A stretch of DNA of 64,000 nt from Luzula sylvatica (lineage: Eukaryota; Streptophyta; Magnoliopsida; Poales; Juncaceae). The DNA lies in the NCBI GenBank assembly GCA_946800325.1, contig OX326961.1, positions 46,277,415 to 46,341,414 of the forward strand. The letters run 5' to 3'. Of this stretch, positions 45,360 to 55,521 are shown in pieces (the stretch's first letter is position 1; the number at the start of each line of letters is the position of its first letter). The notes under the pieces are model-generated. The model had not been told where the DNA came from. It worked only from the letters and a program-made list of their open reading frames with translations, and did no database searches. A program made the translations under genes and the position numbers.

Positions 45360-45439
45360 CCGAGTCCTCAGCGATAATGCTAGTTGTCATCAAAATGTAA
45401 ATATCAGGTCTCAAAGATATATCATGCCATCATCGGACA
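45360..45439 (-). ncRNA. box C/D snoRNA-A, copy 1
   Basis: Terminal stem GUCC/GGAC, box C-like ATGATGG (45,427-45,433), guide ATCTTTGAGAC (complement at 45,408-45,418) before D' CTGA (45,404-45,407), C'-like TTGATGA, then AGCATTATCG and box D CTGA (45,368-45,371). The guide is complementary to 18S rRNA GTCTCAAAGAT. This is the first snoRNA after the promoter at about 45.83-45.93 kb, some 370 nt downstream of the expected start. I do not assign a snoRNA name. Confidence 0.75.
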
Positions 45440-45824
45440 TTTTTCCAAGAAATCAAATCATATTATAATAAAAAAAACGGGGATAGTGCAAAATTAAACA
45501 AGGACTAAATTTAGGATATATAATTCGTTTTATCTCACGATAAAATTAGAGAGAAAACGACTCAATAAATCCTGACTTTCGCCCTTTTGTAAAATCGAAA
45601 CCCTTGATTTGTAAATAAACAGGAGTCGAATCATCAAAGGGCTTGTATAGTTTCTAAAAGCAAAACACAAAAAATCACCGATATCAATAAAAATCAAACA
45701 AATTAGAGACGATTTCTATGCGCAATTGCAAAAAACTATCCAACGCATAATCCTCTTCAATCCACCTCTTTGGACCTCTCGCTCAAACTCACCAACTACA
45801 CAGATCAATGGGAGACGGCGAATC

Positions 45825-45935
45825 AGAGAATATATAAGGAGTGCTCAAAATTAGGGTTTTGATTATTTCAAGGTAGCTTCCATTTTGGGCCTGAACAAAG
45901 AATACGGCCCGAGAATTTGTATTTAAGCCCAAAAG
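45825..45935 (-). promoter_or_regulatory. promoter of the snoRNA A-B unit (site II motifs, telo box, TATA)
   Basis: On the minus strand, in order: site II-type TGGGCTT (45,925-45,931), GGGCC (45,906-45,910), AGGCCCA (45,886-45,892), telo box AAAACCCTAA (45,851-45,860), and TATATA (45,831-45,836). Site II and telo boxes together mark promoters of ribosomal protein and snoRNA genes in plants. The expected start site is near 45,800, upstream of snoRNA-A copy 1. Confidence 0.7.
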
Positions 45936-46889
45936 AAGGCCATATAAAACATCCTAAATTGTAAAAAGTTCACCTAACCAGTTCAACTGAACTATCATGT
46001 TATAAATAACATAGTTATATTTTGAATTTTGAATTTATATTTATATTCTTTTCAAATTAAGATCCAAATTTTGTAGTCCACTCGCACTGCGATTCCCAAT
46101 ATATTTGGCGAGCTTGTTTATGTGGTTTTATTACTTTCGTCGTTTCTTGTTGGCAGGTAGAAACCATCATCGTCCTCGTAAGATTCTCCGATATTTTCTG
46201 GTTAACACACCATCACAACTTATTTCTACAGCTATCAGCAGGCCACGTAGCAAATAATGTTCCCGCCCCTTTTTGTCCAATTTTACGGTTTTTACCATAC
46301 ACCCAGTTCTGACGTACAAAATAAACCGCAGTCCATGAATAAGTAACAAATTATAAATTTTTACTCAAAAAATTGTGTAGTACACTTTGTACGATTGTGC
46401 TCATGGTGCAGGTGTTTTATTTCTTAATAAGACATTGATACATTTTTCAAAGAAGTCATCATATACAGTATCTTCGTTTCCCCAAAACACCCTATATCTC
46501 ATAATTAATGATTAATTATTGAAGTAATTAAAATACATGTTCATTAATATTTTTTAATTAATATTAATTAACTGTTAATCGAATGTATTTTTATTAATTA
46601 TTATGTTAATTAATAAATAATTTATGATTAATTTATGATATAAAAAAAATATGGTTGGGGAATCGAAGGGACACGGTATAATTATTTTTTTCAAATGGGT
46701 CAACTATGGCGGAATCAAAGGACTCATGATGAAGTCATCAATTACGTAATTCGTATTGGATTATTTCTCAATACATCATCTCAACCGTGCAGAGCAAGCT
46801 ACGAATCAACGCATTAAGCATGAACCGACGACCTCGTGCTAATGAAGAGTGGGACGCACATTTCTGGGAGGTCATGGCCAAACTGGAAA

Positions 46890-47152
46890 GAGGGCATATA
46901 CTGTACCCCAATTTCCCCACCCACCATCTATATACTAATTAATCATTAATTAATAAGTTAATTAACCGAATTAATGATTAATCGGATGTATTTTTAATAT
47001 TAAATAATGTGTAACTAATTAATGGTTAATTCGAATTAATTAATTATTAATCGAATATATTTTTCTTAATGATGATGCTAAATCCGTCATTAACCATTAA
47101 TTAATTATATAGAAGGTGGGCGGGGGAAATTGGGGGTAGGGTATAATTACCC
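46890..47152. mobile_element. 263-bp MITE present only in duplication copy A
   Basis: A 9-bp direct repeat AACTGGAAA flanks it (46,881-46,889; 47,153-47,161). Copy B has the uninterrupted site CCAAACTCGAAACATC (51,589-51,604). The ends are imperfectly inverted: TACCCCAATTTCCCCACCCA near the left and the complement of TACCCCCAATTTCCCCCGCC on the right. It inserted after the segmental duplication, or was lost from copy B. Confidence 0.8.
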
Positions 47153-47169
47153 AACTGGAAACATCTTGC

Positions 47170-48620
47170 AAGCCGCATTGCTGACGTCTTCTACTTCTCG
47201 TGGAAGCTGAACAGGCTAATAGGGAATGTGTTGTGAGAATATGTAGCGGGTTACTATTTGCTGACTCGTATTAAAGAAATAAAGTTATAATAGTAATTAA
47301 ATATAAATCAAAATTATGTCTGATTTATAATAATTAATTTATAACTTCCATGTTAAAAGTTGTGAATTATGATGTTTTTATAATATGATTTGAAATATTT
47401 TTTAGGGTAAAAGGGCATATTATTTTTATTGATCTTCGATACAAAATAATATTCAAAATTATTTGTTAAAATTTTGAAAACTATAATTTAGCTTATTCAG
47501 AGGATTGAGTGCGGACTCTTTGAGATAATATTTAAAATATTATCTTTTTAATTATACTTTAATTTCTGGATAATTCATTCCGAAGCGGATCGAACTTCTA
47601 GTATTATATAAAAGTTAAAAATCAACGAAGAATTTGAATATGCTTCGTTGTTGTTGATATAATTTAGTTTAAACCATTCATTTAATATTTGAATGAAAAA
47701 TACATCATAAAAATGTAATCAAAATATTAAAAAACAACAAAACAATACTTATAATCAAACATACTAGCAAACTACACGAGTTAATTGGAATAAGAGAAGG
47801 TTTACTATAAAATAACATCCATAATAAAAAACATAGCAATATAAATTTAAGATTTAATTAATAACAAAAACAAGTTACTACATATCAAAGAAGTGATGAC
47901 AATAATCTTGTTATATAAGCAATCAAACTCCGGTACATGTATGAATTTAAGAATAATACTAAATAATTATATATGAAGAAAAAAATTGAATTCGTATTTA
48001 TAACCTGGACATATATAATATTAATACTCATGTCATACATAAACATCATGTACATCTATAGAAAAAAATGCATATATATAAATATAAATTAATGAGATAA
48101 GAAAAGAAGATTTATATATTCGTTACTGCGAGGGAGAAAAATAATTAATTATATGATCTATGACCGGCCTATTTTTAAGTTTGTAATATACAAATGTCAT
48201 ACTTTTATAAATTCATTTTGTTTTGGCAAATTATCTTTGATCGTCTGGATTATCATATAAATTCTTCAAAACTTATTAGAGTAATATATATGTGAGCGAT
48301 GTATAATAATCATATAATATTAATATATAACAAAAACATTATGTATTACATTCGTTATGTAAATTATTTCGCTATTAAAATCATCTAAAATAATAATATG
48401 TTTGTTGTAAAATATTTTTTTTCTTTATTTTATTTGAAAAACGAGGCGAATGTAAACTTACCGCGGAGCAAGCAAAGTGTAGATGATATCATTTGATTTG
48501 TTTACATGTCTTAATTGGATGCACTTCCTTAACAATACAATTATCCAAATATTACCAACCACCCATTACAAAAGAGTTGCATTTCTGTAGTCACAAAAGA
48601 TAAATTGTTTTCCACGTTCA
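47170..48620. other. upstream spacer of CP1-type copy A
   Basis: AT-rich DNA colinear with 51,610-53,080 of copy B. No gene is seen. The conserved part should include distal regulatory DNA. Confidence 0.5.
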
Positions 48621-48627
48621 CTCCTCT

Positions 48628-48633
48628 TATAAA
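48628..48633 (+). promoter_or_regulatory. TATA box of CP1-type gene A
   Basis: TATAAA in TCCTCTTATAAATTCTC, 132 nt before the start codon, is identical in copy B. The leader between the box and the ATG is a (CT)n-rich 5' UTR. Confidence 0.7.
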
Positions 48634-48765
48634 TTCTCTCTCCTCTTTCTTGGGAGAGACAAACAATCAAACAAGCTCGACGCGCTTCTTCTAGAACCTT
48701 TCCTCTCTCTCTCTCTCTCTCTAAGCAAACTAACAACCAGGCGCTCTCTCTCTCTCTCTCTAACC

Positions 48766-49245
48766 ATGTGTCCTTCACGCCGATACCCAGTTACAACAAT
48801 GGCCGCAGCTTCCAATGACCTCCGTTCTGCATTCGATCTCCTAGACTCCGACCAGGACGGCCGCATCAGTCTCGCCGACCTCAAAACCTTCTACTCAGAC
48901 CTCGCAAAATCATCCCCAATCTCCGACGACGAACTAGAGACGATGATTTCAACAGCCGATTCAGACCGAAATGGGTTTGTAGAGTACGACGAGTTCGAGA
49001 CAGTACTGTTGAACAAGAAAAAGGGGCAAAAGGCGGGCAACAGTGCGTTAATGGAGGTGTTCAGATTGATGGATCGGGATGGAGATGGCAAGGTAGGATT
49101 TGGGGATTTGAAAGGATATTTGGAAATGGTCGGAATGAAAGCTGAAGACGAGGACGTGAATGCCATGCTCGAAATGGCTGGATGTGAATCTAACGACGGT
49201 GTTTGCTTCAAAGCTCTTGTGAAAATACTCTCCGGAGAATTTTGA
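48766..49245 (+). CDS. EF-hand calcium-binding protein, CP1 type, copy A
   Basis: Intronless, 159 aa. Three canonical EF-hand loops are visible: DSDQDGRISLAD (about residue 28), DSDRNGFVEYDE (about 66) and DRDGDGKVGFGD (about 103). The fourth position ('AGCESNDGVCFKAL') lacks the acidic ligands. Such proteins are calcium sensors of the cytosol or nucleus. The N-terminus MCPSRR matches the start of Arabidopsis CP1 (At5g49480), a salt-induced calcium-binding protein. For that reason, and because of the upstream leader, I chose the first ATG rather than the Met at codon 12. The second copy at 53,208 differs by two residues (Asp/Glu in 'SISD(D/E)ELET'-like context and Lys/Glu in 'CF(K/E)AL'). A poly(A) signal AATAAA follows at 49,553. 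CP1 orthology is likely but not tested. Confidence 0.88.
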   Translation: MCPSRRYPVTTMAAASNDLRSAFDLLDSDQDGRISLADLKTFYSDLAKSSPISDDELETMISTADSDRNGFVEYDEFETVLLNKKKGQKAGNSALMEVFRLMDRDGDGKVGFGDLKGYLEMVGMKAEDEDVNAMLEMAGCESNDGVCFKALVKILSGEF

Positions 49246-49552
49246 ATTCATTTTTCTCCTGAATTGTTGTGTGTTCGAAATTCGACTTCAGCCATCTTTT
49301 CTTGAAAAAGAAAAATTCTTTCTTCTTACTTTTTGCAATTTTGTTGGAAAACATATACAGTGTGTTATGCAGGCAGAATATTTTTGTTTTGTTTTTTCAA
49401 CTTTTTGACTGGTTATTATTGTATTTGTATTGCTACTCGTCAACTAATAGTGATTTATGTATCGAATTTTCTATTGAGTTGATTTTTAGCAGTCAATTTT
49501 CGTCGTTGAATTTCTTGACCTTTTAATCAGTTTTCCATAAAATCCAAAAAAA

Positions 49553-49558
49553 AATAAA
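49553..49558 (+). terminator. poly(A) signal of CP1-type gene A
   Basis: AATAAA about 310 nt after the stop codon, conserved in copy B at 53,994. Confidence 0.5.
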
Positions 49559-49804
49559 GTGAACTTCGTAAATAAAATTTGAAAAAATCAAAGCCATGTT
49601 TTCTTACTTTATGCAACCGCCAAGCATTAGTATTGAATGTATTTGTCAAATTTGTCGTCTAATACGCGAATAAATAAACTAAGATTCCTGCTGCCTAATC
49701 ATATTTGTTTAATAGATGAATAAGACAACAATTATTTGTTCTCTTCGTATGGTCAGGAAGGAAAAGATTCATTTCTCGGCCCACTAGACCTTTCCGCCTA
49801 GGGT

Positions 49805-50369
49805 TAGAAGTGTCAATGGTGTGGATATTGCCCGAACCGACCCGAACCGTATCCGAAAAAATATCCGGATCCGAAAAAAAAAAATCTCTGGGTCAGAACC
49901 ATATCCATATTTTCGAATCCGGATTCGGATCTGATACGTTATTTTCAGTCGGATCCGGATCCGGATGATCCGAATAAATTTTGAAAATACCATGCAAAAA
50001 AAATTAATTGGATTCTTGTTTTTACTTTGGATTTATTTCATATTGTCAGAGATATACCATGCAAAAAAAATTAAAATCTTTTTTATTTTTCTCTAATTAA
50101 TAATTACCACTGTAATCTTAAAAATAAACTGTATCCGTTTTATATAGATTTTTTTTTTTTATATTTCAATATCGTAATATCCGGTTTAATATCCGAATAT
50201 AAACCGTATCCGTATCCGACAATATACGAACCGTATCCGTATCCGTTTAGTATCCGAACCGTATCCGGATCCGAGTAATTCCGTATCCGAATCCGTATCC
50301 GAAAAAAAATATGGATATGGATCTAGTTCGACCACTATCCGAACCGTATCCGAACCATTGACACCCCTA
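49805..50369. mobile_element. 565-bp hAT-type element, 'ATCCG' family, only in copy A
   Basis: An exact 8-bp direct repeat CCTAGGGT flanks it (49,797-49,804; 50,370-50,377). The 15-bp ends TAGAAGTGTCAATGG and CCATTGACACCCCTA are inverted. Both subterminal regions carry clustered CCGAACCGTATCC/ATCCGGATCCG motifs, as hAT elements do for transposase binding. There is no coding sequence. In copy B the corresponding position lacks the element and about 20 bp of host DNA. Confidence 0.88.
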
Positions 50370-50518
50370 CCTAGGGTGCACTTGTAAGTTGCACCTAACC
50401 AATGAGAAAGTGCCACATTGATAATAAATTGCTCTGATTAACTCCCTTATTTTTTGAAATATTATGCTATGACTCCCAATTTCACTTTTTTATTTTTTTT
50501 ATGCGTCATTAATTATAG

Positions 50519-50713
50519 TTGGGTGAAAATTGCCCCAAATTTGCATCCAATGTTGTTTCCAATTAAATTTGTAATTTGGTTATTTTAATTGAAGTTTAAT
50601 TCATTAGATCATTAATTAGTTTAGTTAAAAGTTAATTAATTGGATTTTTAATTGGATTAATTGGAAGCAATATTGGGGTGTAAATTGGAGACACTAACCG
50701 AAATTATCCAATT
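50519..50713. mobile_element. MITE, 'TTGGGTGAAA' family, copy 2
   Basis: Starts TTGGGTGAAAATTGCC and runs through the TTAATTAA-rich interior shared with 353-550. The right end is worn. It was present before the segmental duplication, since copy B carries it too. Confidence 0.55.
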
Positions 50714-50734
50714 TTTATCGTACCATTCTCTATG

Positions 50735-51185
50735 TTATAACTAGTATATTTAATTAAAATGATAACTAATACATGTTAACTGTTAACTTAATACGTAATT
50801 AATATTTGTTCGAATTCATAATTTTGAATAAATTTTAATGAATATTTAATTATATGTTTTAATTATCACGTTAATTAAATGTAATTATTCAATAATGGAG
50901 AGTTCGACGAGTACATTTTGGAGTGCTATAAATTTTAATTTTTTTTTTCAAATAGTTGTCAGAAACTTTTTAAAAAAAATAATCACTCCCCAAAATGTAT
51001 CCGCCGAATGCTCCATTATAGAACAATTACATTTAATTAAAGTACTAATTAATAGATATAATTAAATATTCATTAAAATTTATTAAAATTTATAAATTCG
51101 AATAAATATTAATTATGTATTAAGTTAACGGCCAACATGTACTAGTTATTATTTTAATTAAGTGTATTAATTAGTTCATAAAATA
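50735..51185. mobile_element. foldback element of about 450 bp between the two CP1-type copies
   Basis: Two arms of about 200 bp are inverted copies of each other: left 50,735-50,945 ending CATTTTGGAGTG, right 50,985-51,185 starting CACTCCCCAAAATG. They surround a core of about 40 bp. It lies at the junction of the tandem duplication. No target duplication was resolved. Confidence 0.65.
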
Positions 51186-51530
51186 TATTATGGTAAAATT
51201 TGGAGAAATATATCATATTAAAAATCTAAAAAAAAAAAAAAAAATTTACCGGTATTTAAAATTTCGGCGGGATTTAAAATCTCGGTTTGAGTTATTTTTG
51301 GAATATTATCAAAAAGAGGGTTATTTTTTGAATATTTTTAGAAAGGGACTTATTTTTAAAATTTTGATTTGAAATATGGTTATATGTAAAAATGCTCCTA
51401 CATTTCAAACGTGTCAACTCTAGGGGAATCAAAGGACCCGTGATGAAGTCATCAATTACGAGTTCGTTCGTATTGGACTATTTCTCAATACATAATCTCA
51501 ACCGTGCACACCAAGCTACCAATCGAAGTA

Positions 51531-51623
51531 TGAACCGACGACTTCGTGGTTATGAAGAGTGGGACCCATATTTCAGTGAGGTGATGGCCAAACTCGAAAC
51601 ATCTTGCAAGCCGCATTGCTGAC
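51531..51623 (+). CDS. possible small conserved frame (30 codons), hypothetical
   Basis: The frame MNRRLRGYEEWDPYFSEVMA... is found in both duplication copies with substitutions that mostly keep the reading frame. In copy A (46,823-46,887) it is broken by the MITE. It may be a remnant exon or a short peptide. There is no homology I recognise, and conservation between young duplicates is weak evidence. Confidence 0.2.
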
Positions 51624-51624
51624 G

Positions 51625-52543
51625 TCTTCTCCTTCTCGAGGAAGCTGAATTGGCTAAATGGGGAATGTGTTGTTCTCATATGTAGCGGGTTACTATTTGC
51701 TGACTCGTATTAAAGAAATCAAGTTATTGTAGTAATTAAACATAAATCAAAATTATATTTGATTTCTAGTAATTAATTTATAACTTCCACGTTAAAAGTT
51801 GTGAATTATAATTTTTTTTTATAATATGATTTGAAATATTTTTTAGGGTAAAAGGACATATTATTTTTATTGATCTTTCGATACAAAATAATATTCAAAA
51901 TTATTTGTTAAAATTTTGAAAACTATAATTTAGCTTATTCAGAGGATTGTGTATTGACTCTTTGGGATAATATTTGAAATAGTTTTATTTTTAAAAATTA
52001 TATTTTTATTTCTGGATAATTCATTCCGAAGCGAATCGAACTTCTAGTATTATAGGAAAGTTAAAAATCAACTAACGACTTGACTATGTTTTGTTGTTGT
52101 TGGTACAATTTTAGTTTGTATCATTCATTTACTATTTGAATGAAGAATAAAACATAACGAAGATGTAATCAAAATATTAAAATACAACAAAGCAATATTT
52201 ATAGTCAAGCATACTAGCAAAGTACACGAGTTATTTGGAATAACATAATGTTTACTATAAAATAACATCCGTAATAAAAAAAAGTATGATGATATAAATT
52301 TAAGATTTAATCAATAACAAAAAAAAATTACTACATAATAAAGAAGCGATGACAATAATCTTGTTATATAACCAATCAAAATCCCGGTACGTAACTGTAT
52401 CCATAACATGTATCAATTCAAGAATAATACTAAATAATTATATATGAAGAAGAAAATTGAATTTATATTTATAATCCGAACATATATAATTTTAATATTA
52501 ATGCGGTACTTGAACATCATGTACGTCTATAGAAAGAAAAACT

Positions 52544-52597
<54 letters not shown>

Positions 52598-53080
52598 ATG
52601 AGATACAAAAAAAAGACTTATATGTTCATTACTCATGGAGAGAAAATAATTAATTATACGACCTATGATCGAACTATTTTTAAGTTTGTAATATACAAAC
52701 GTTATATTTTTACAAATTCATTATGTTTTGGCAAATTATCTTGATCTTCTGGATTATCATATAAATTCTTCAAAACTTATGTAGAATAATGTATATTTGA
52801 GCGATGTATAATAATTGTACAATATAAATACAAAAAAAACATTATATATTACATTTGTTATGTAAATTATTTCGCTACTAAAATCATCTACAATATTATT
52901 TTCGTTAAATTTATTTGAAAGACGAGACAATGGCAGACTTACACAGGAGCAGATTATATCATTTGAATTTTTTAGATGTCTTGATTGATGCACTTCCTTG
53001 GCAATAAATATTACAACCCATTACAAGAGAGTTGCATTTATGTAGTCATAAAAGATAAATTGTTTTCCACGTTCACTCCT
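51625..53080. other. upstream spacer of CP1-type copy B
   Basis: AT-rich DNA colinear with 47,170-48,620. No gene is seen. Confidence 0.5.
52545..52594. repeat. (CA)n(TA)n compound microsatellite
   Basis: About 12 CA units are followed by about 12 TA units. Present only in duplication copy B. Confidence 0.95.
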
Positions 53081-53082
53081 CT

Positions 53083-53088
53083 TATAAA
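53083..53088 (+). promoter_or_regulatory. TATA box of CP1-type gene B
   Basis: TATAAA in TCCTCTTATAAATTCTC, 125 nt before the start codon, is the same context as in copy A. The CT-rich leader is slightly shorter. Confidence 0.7.
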
Positions 53089-53207
53089 TTCTCTCTCCTC
53101 TTTCTTGGGAGAGAAACAATCAAACAAGCTCAACGCGCTTCTTTTAGAACCTTTCATCTATCTCTCTCTCTAAGAAAACTACAACCAAGCTCTCTCTCTC
53201 TCTAACC

Positions 53208-53687
53208 ATGTGTCCTTCCCGCCGATACCCAGTTACAACAATGGCCGCAGCTTCCAATGACCTCCGTTCTGCATTCGATCTCCTAGACTCCGACCAGGAC
53301 GGCCGCATCAGTCTCGCCGACCTCAAAACCTTCTACTCAGACCTCGCAAAATCATCCCCAATCTCCGACGAAGAACTAGAGACGATGATTTCAACAGCCG
53401 ATTCAGACCGAAATGGGTTTGTAGAGTACGACGAGTTCGAGACGGTACTGTTGAACAAGAAGAAGGGGCAAAAGGCGGGCAACAGTGCGTTAATGGAGGT
53501 ATTCAGATTGATGGATCGGGATGGAGATGGCAAGGTAGGATTTGGGGATTTGAAAGGATATTTGGAAATGGTCGGAATGAAAGCTGAAGACGAGGACGTG
53601 AATGCCATGCTCGAAATGGCTGGATGTGAATCTAACGACGGTGTTTGCTTCGAAGCTCTTGTGAAAATACTCTCCGGAGAATTTTGA
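53208..53687 (+). CDS. EF-hand calcium-binding protein, CP1 type, copy B
   Basis: 159 aa, intronless, with the same three EF-hand loops and the same degenerate fourth position as the copy at 48,766. The two proteins differ at two sites, both in the direction Asp/Lys (A) to Glu/Glu (B). Start, leader, TATA context and 3' UTR are shared, so both copies look expressible and are likely redundant or recently diverged in dosage. A poly(A) signal AATAAA lies at 53,994-53,999. Nothing suggests decay. Confidence 0.88.
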   Translation: MCPSRRYPVTTMAAASNDLRSAFDLLDSDQDGRISLADLKTFYSDLAKSSPISDEELETMISTADSDRNGFVEYDEFETVLLNKKKGQKAGNSALMEVFRLMDRDGDGKVGFGDLKGYLEMVGMKAEDEDVNAMLEMAGCESNDGVCFEALVKILSGEF

Positions 53688-54312
53688 ATTCATTTTTCTC
53701 CTGAATTGTTGTGTGTTCGAAATTCGATTTCAGCCATCTTTTCTTGAAAAAGAAAAATTCTTTCTTCTTGCTTTCTGCAATTTTGCTGGAAAACATATAC
53801 AGTGTGTTATGCAGGCTGAATATTTTTGTTTTGTTTTTTCAACTTTTTGACTGGTTATTATTGTATTTGTATTGCTACTCATCAATTAACAGTGATTTAT
53901 GTATCGAATTTTCTTTTGAGTTGATTTTTAGCAGTCAATTTTCGTCGTTGAATTTCTTGAACTTTTAATCATTTTTTCATAAAATCCAAAAAAAATAAAG
54001 TGAACTTTGTAAATAAAATTTGAAAAAATCAAAGCCATGTTTTCATACTTTATGTGACCGCCAAGCATTAGTATTGAATGTATTTGTCAAATTTGTCGTC
54101 TAATACGCGAATAAATAAACTAAGATTCCTGCTGCCTAATCAAATTTGTTTATAGATGAATAAGACAACAATTATTTGTTCTCTTCGTATGGTCAGGAAT
54201 GAAAAGAACCATTTCTCGGCCCACTAGAAATAAGTTGCACCTAACCAATGAGAAAGTGCCACATTGATAATAAGTTGCACCCTTTTGTTTTTTTATGTGT
54301 CATTAATTAAAG

Positions 54313-54513
54313 TTAGGTGAAAATTATCTCAAATTTACACTCAATGTTATTTTCAATTAAATTTGTAATTTGTAATTTGATTATTTTAATTGAACTTTAA
54401 TTCATTAGACCATTAATTAGTTTAATTAGAAGTTAATTAATTAAACTTTTAATTGGATTAATTGAAAGCAATATTGGATATTGGAGTGTAAATTGGAGAC
54501 ATTTTTCACCCAA
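54313..54513. mobile_element. MITE, 'TTGGGTGAAA' family, copy 3
   Basis: Ends TTAGGTGAAAATTA and TTTTTCACCCAA are inverted, with the same interior as copies at 353 and 50,519. It marks the right end of duplication copy B. Confidence 0.6.
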
Positions 54514-54514
54514 T

Positions 54515-55363
<849 letters not shown>

Positions 55364-55521
55364 TCGCAACAAAACAATAAATTTTTTTTTTTGTTGCAAA
55401 AATGCCCGTAGGCTAACAACAAAACAATAAATGAACCTAAATACAAGACACTAGAAATAACGCATCCTATATAATTTGAAGAGTAATGAAATGATCACAT
55501 AAACAAATTTGACACTAATTA

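Larger units (their letters stand above)
46695..50713. repeat. tandem segmental duplication, copy A of the CP1-type locus
   Basis: Matches 51,407-54,513 along its length, from GGAATCAAAGGA (46,710; 51,424) to the MITE that ends each copy. The coding part and UTRs are nearly identical; the far upstream parts are more diverged. Copy A is longer because two transposons (46,890-47,152 and 49,805-50,369) are present only here. Confidence 0.9.
51407..54513. repeat. tandem segmental duplication, copy B of the CP1-type locus
   Basis: Same order as 46,695-50,713 and in the same orientation. It lacks the two transposons found in copy A and has an expanded CA/TA microsatellite at 52,545-52,594, where copy A has a short TATATATAAATATAA. 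Confidence 0.9.

Noticed and set aside
45600..45680. Third snoRNA upstream of snoRNA-A (TTGATGATTCGACTCC)
   Set aside because: A box C-like word is present but no box D CTGA at suitable distance and no guide that I can match.
48567..49251. Minus-strand frames over the CP1-type gene, repeated in copy B
   Set aside because: They are antisense to a well-supported EF-hand gene; their apparent conservation follows from it.
49830..50355. Satellite or coding repeat made of ATCCG/CCGAA
   Set aside because: The motifs are bounded by exact inverted ends and an 8-bp target duplication, so they are subterminal motifs of a hAT element.
51392..51622. 76-codon frame extending the small conserved frame upstream in copy B
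   Set aside because: The upstream part is not kept in frame in copy A; only the last 30 codons correspond.
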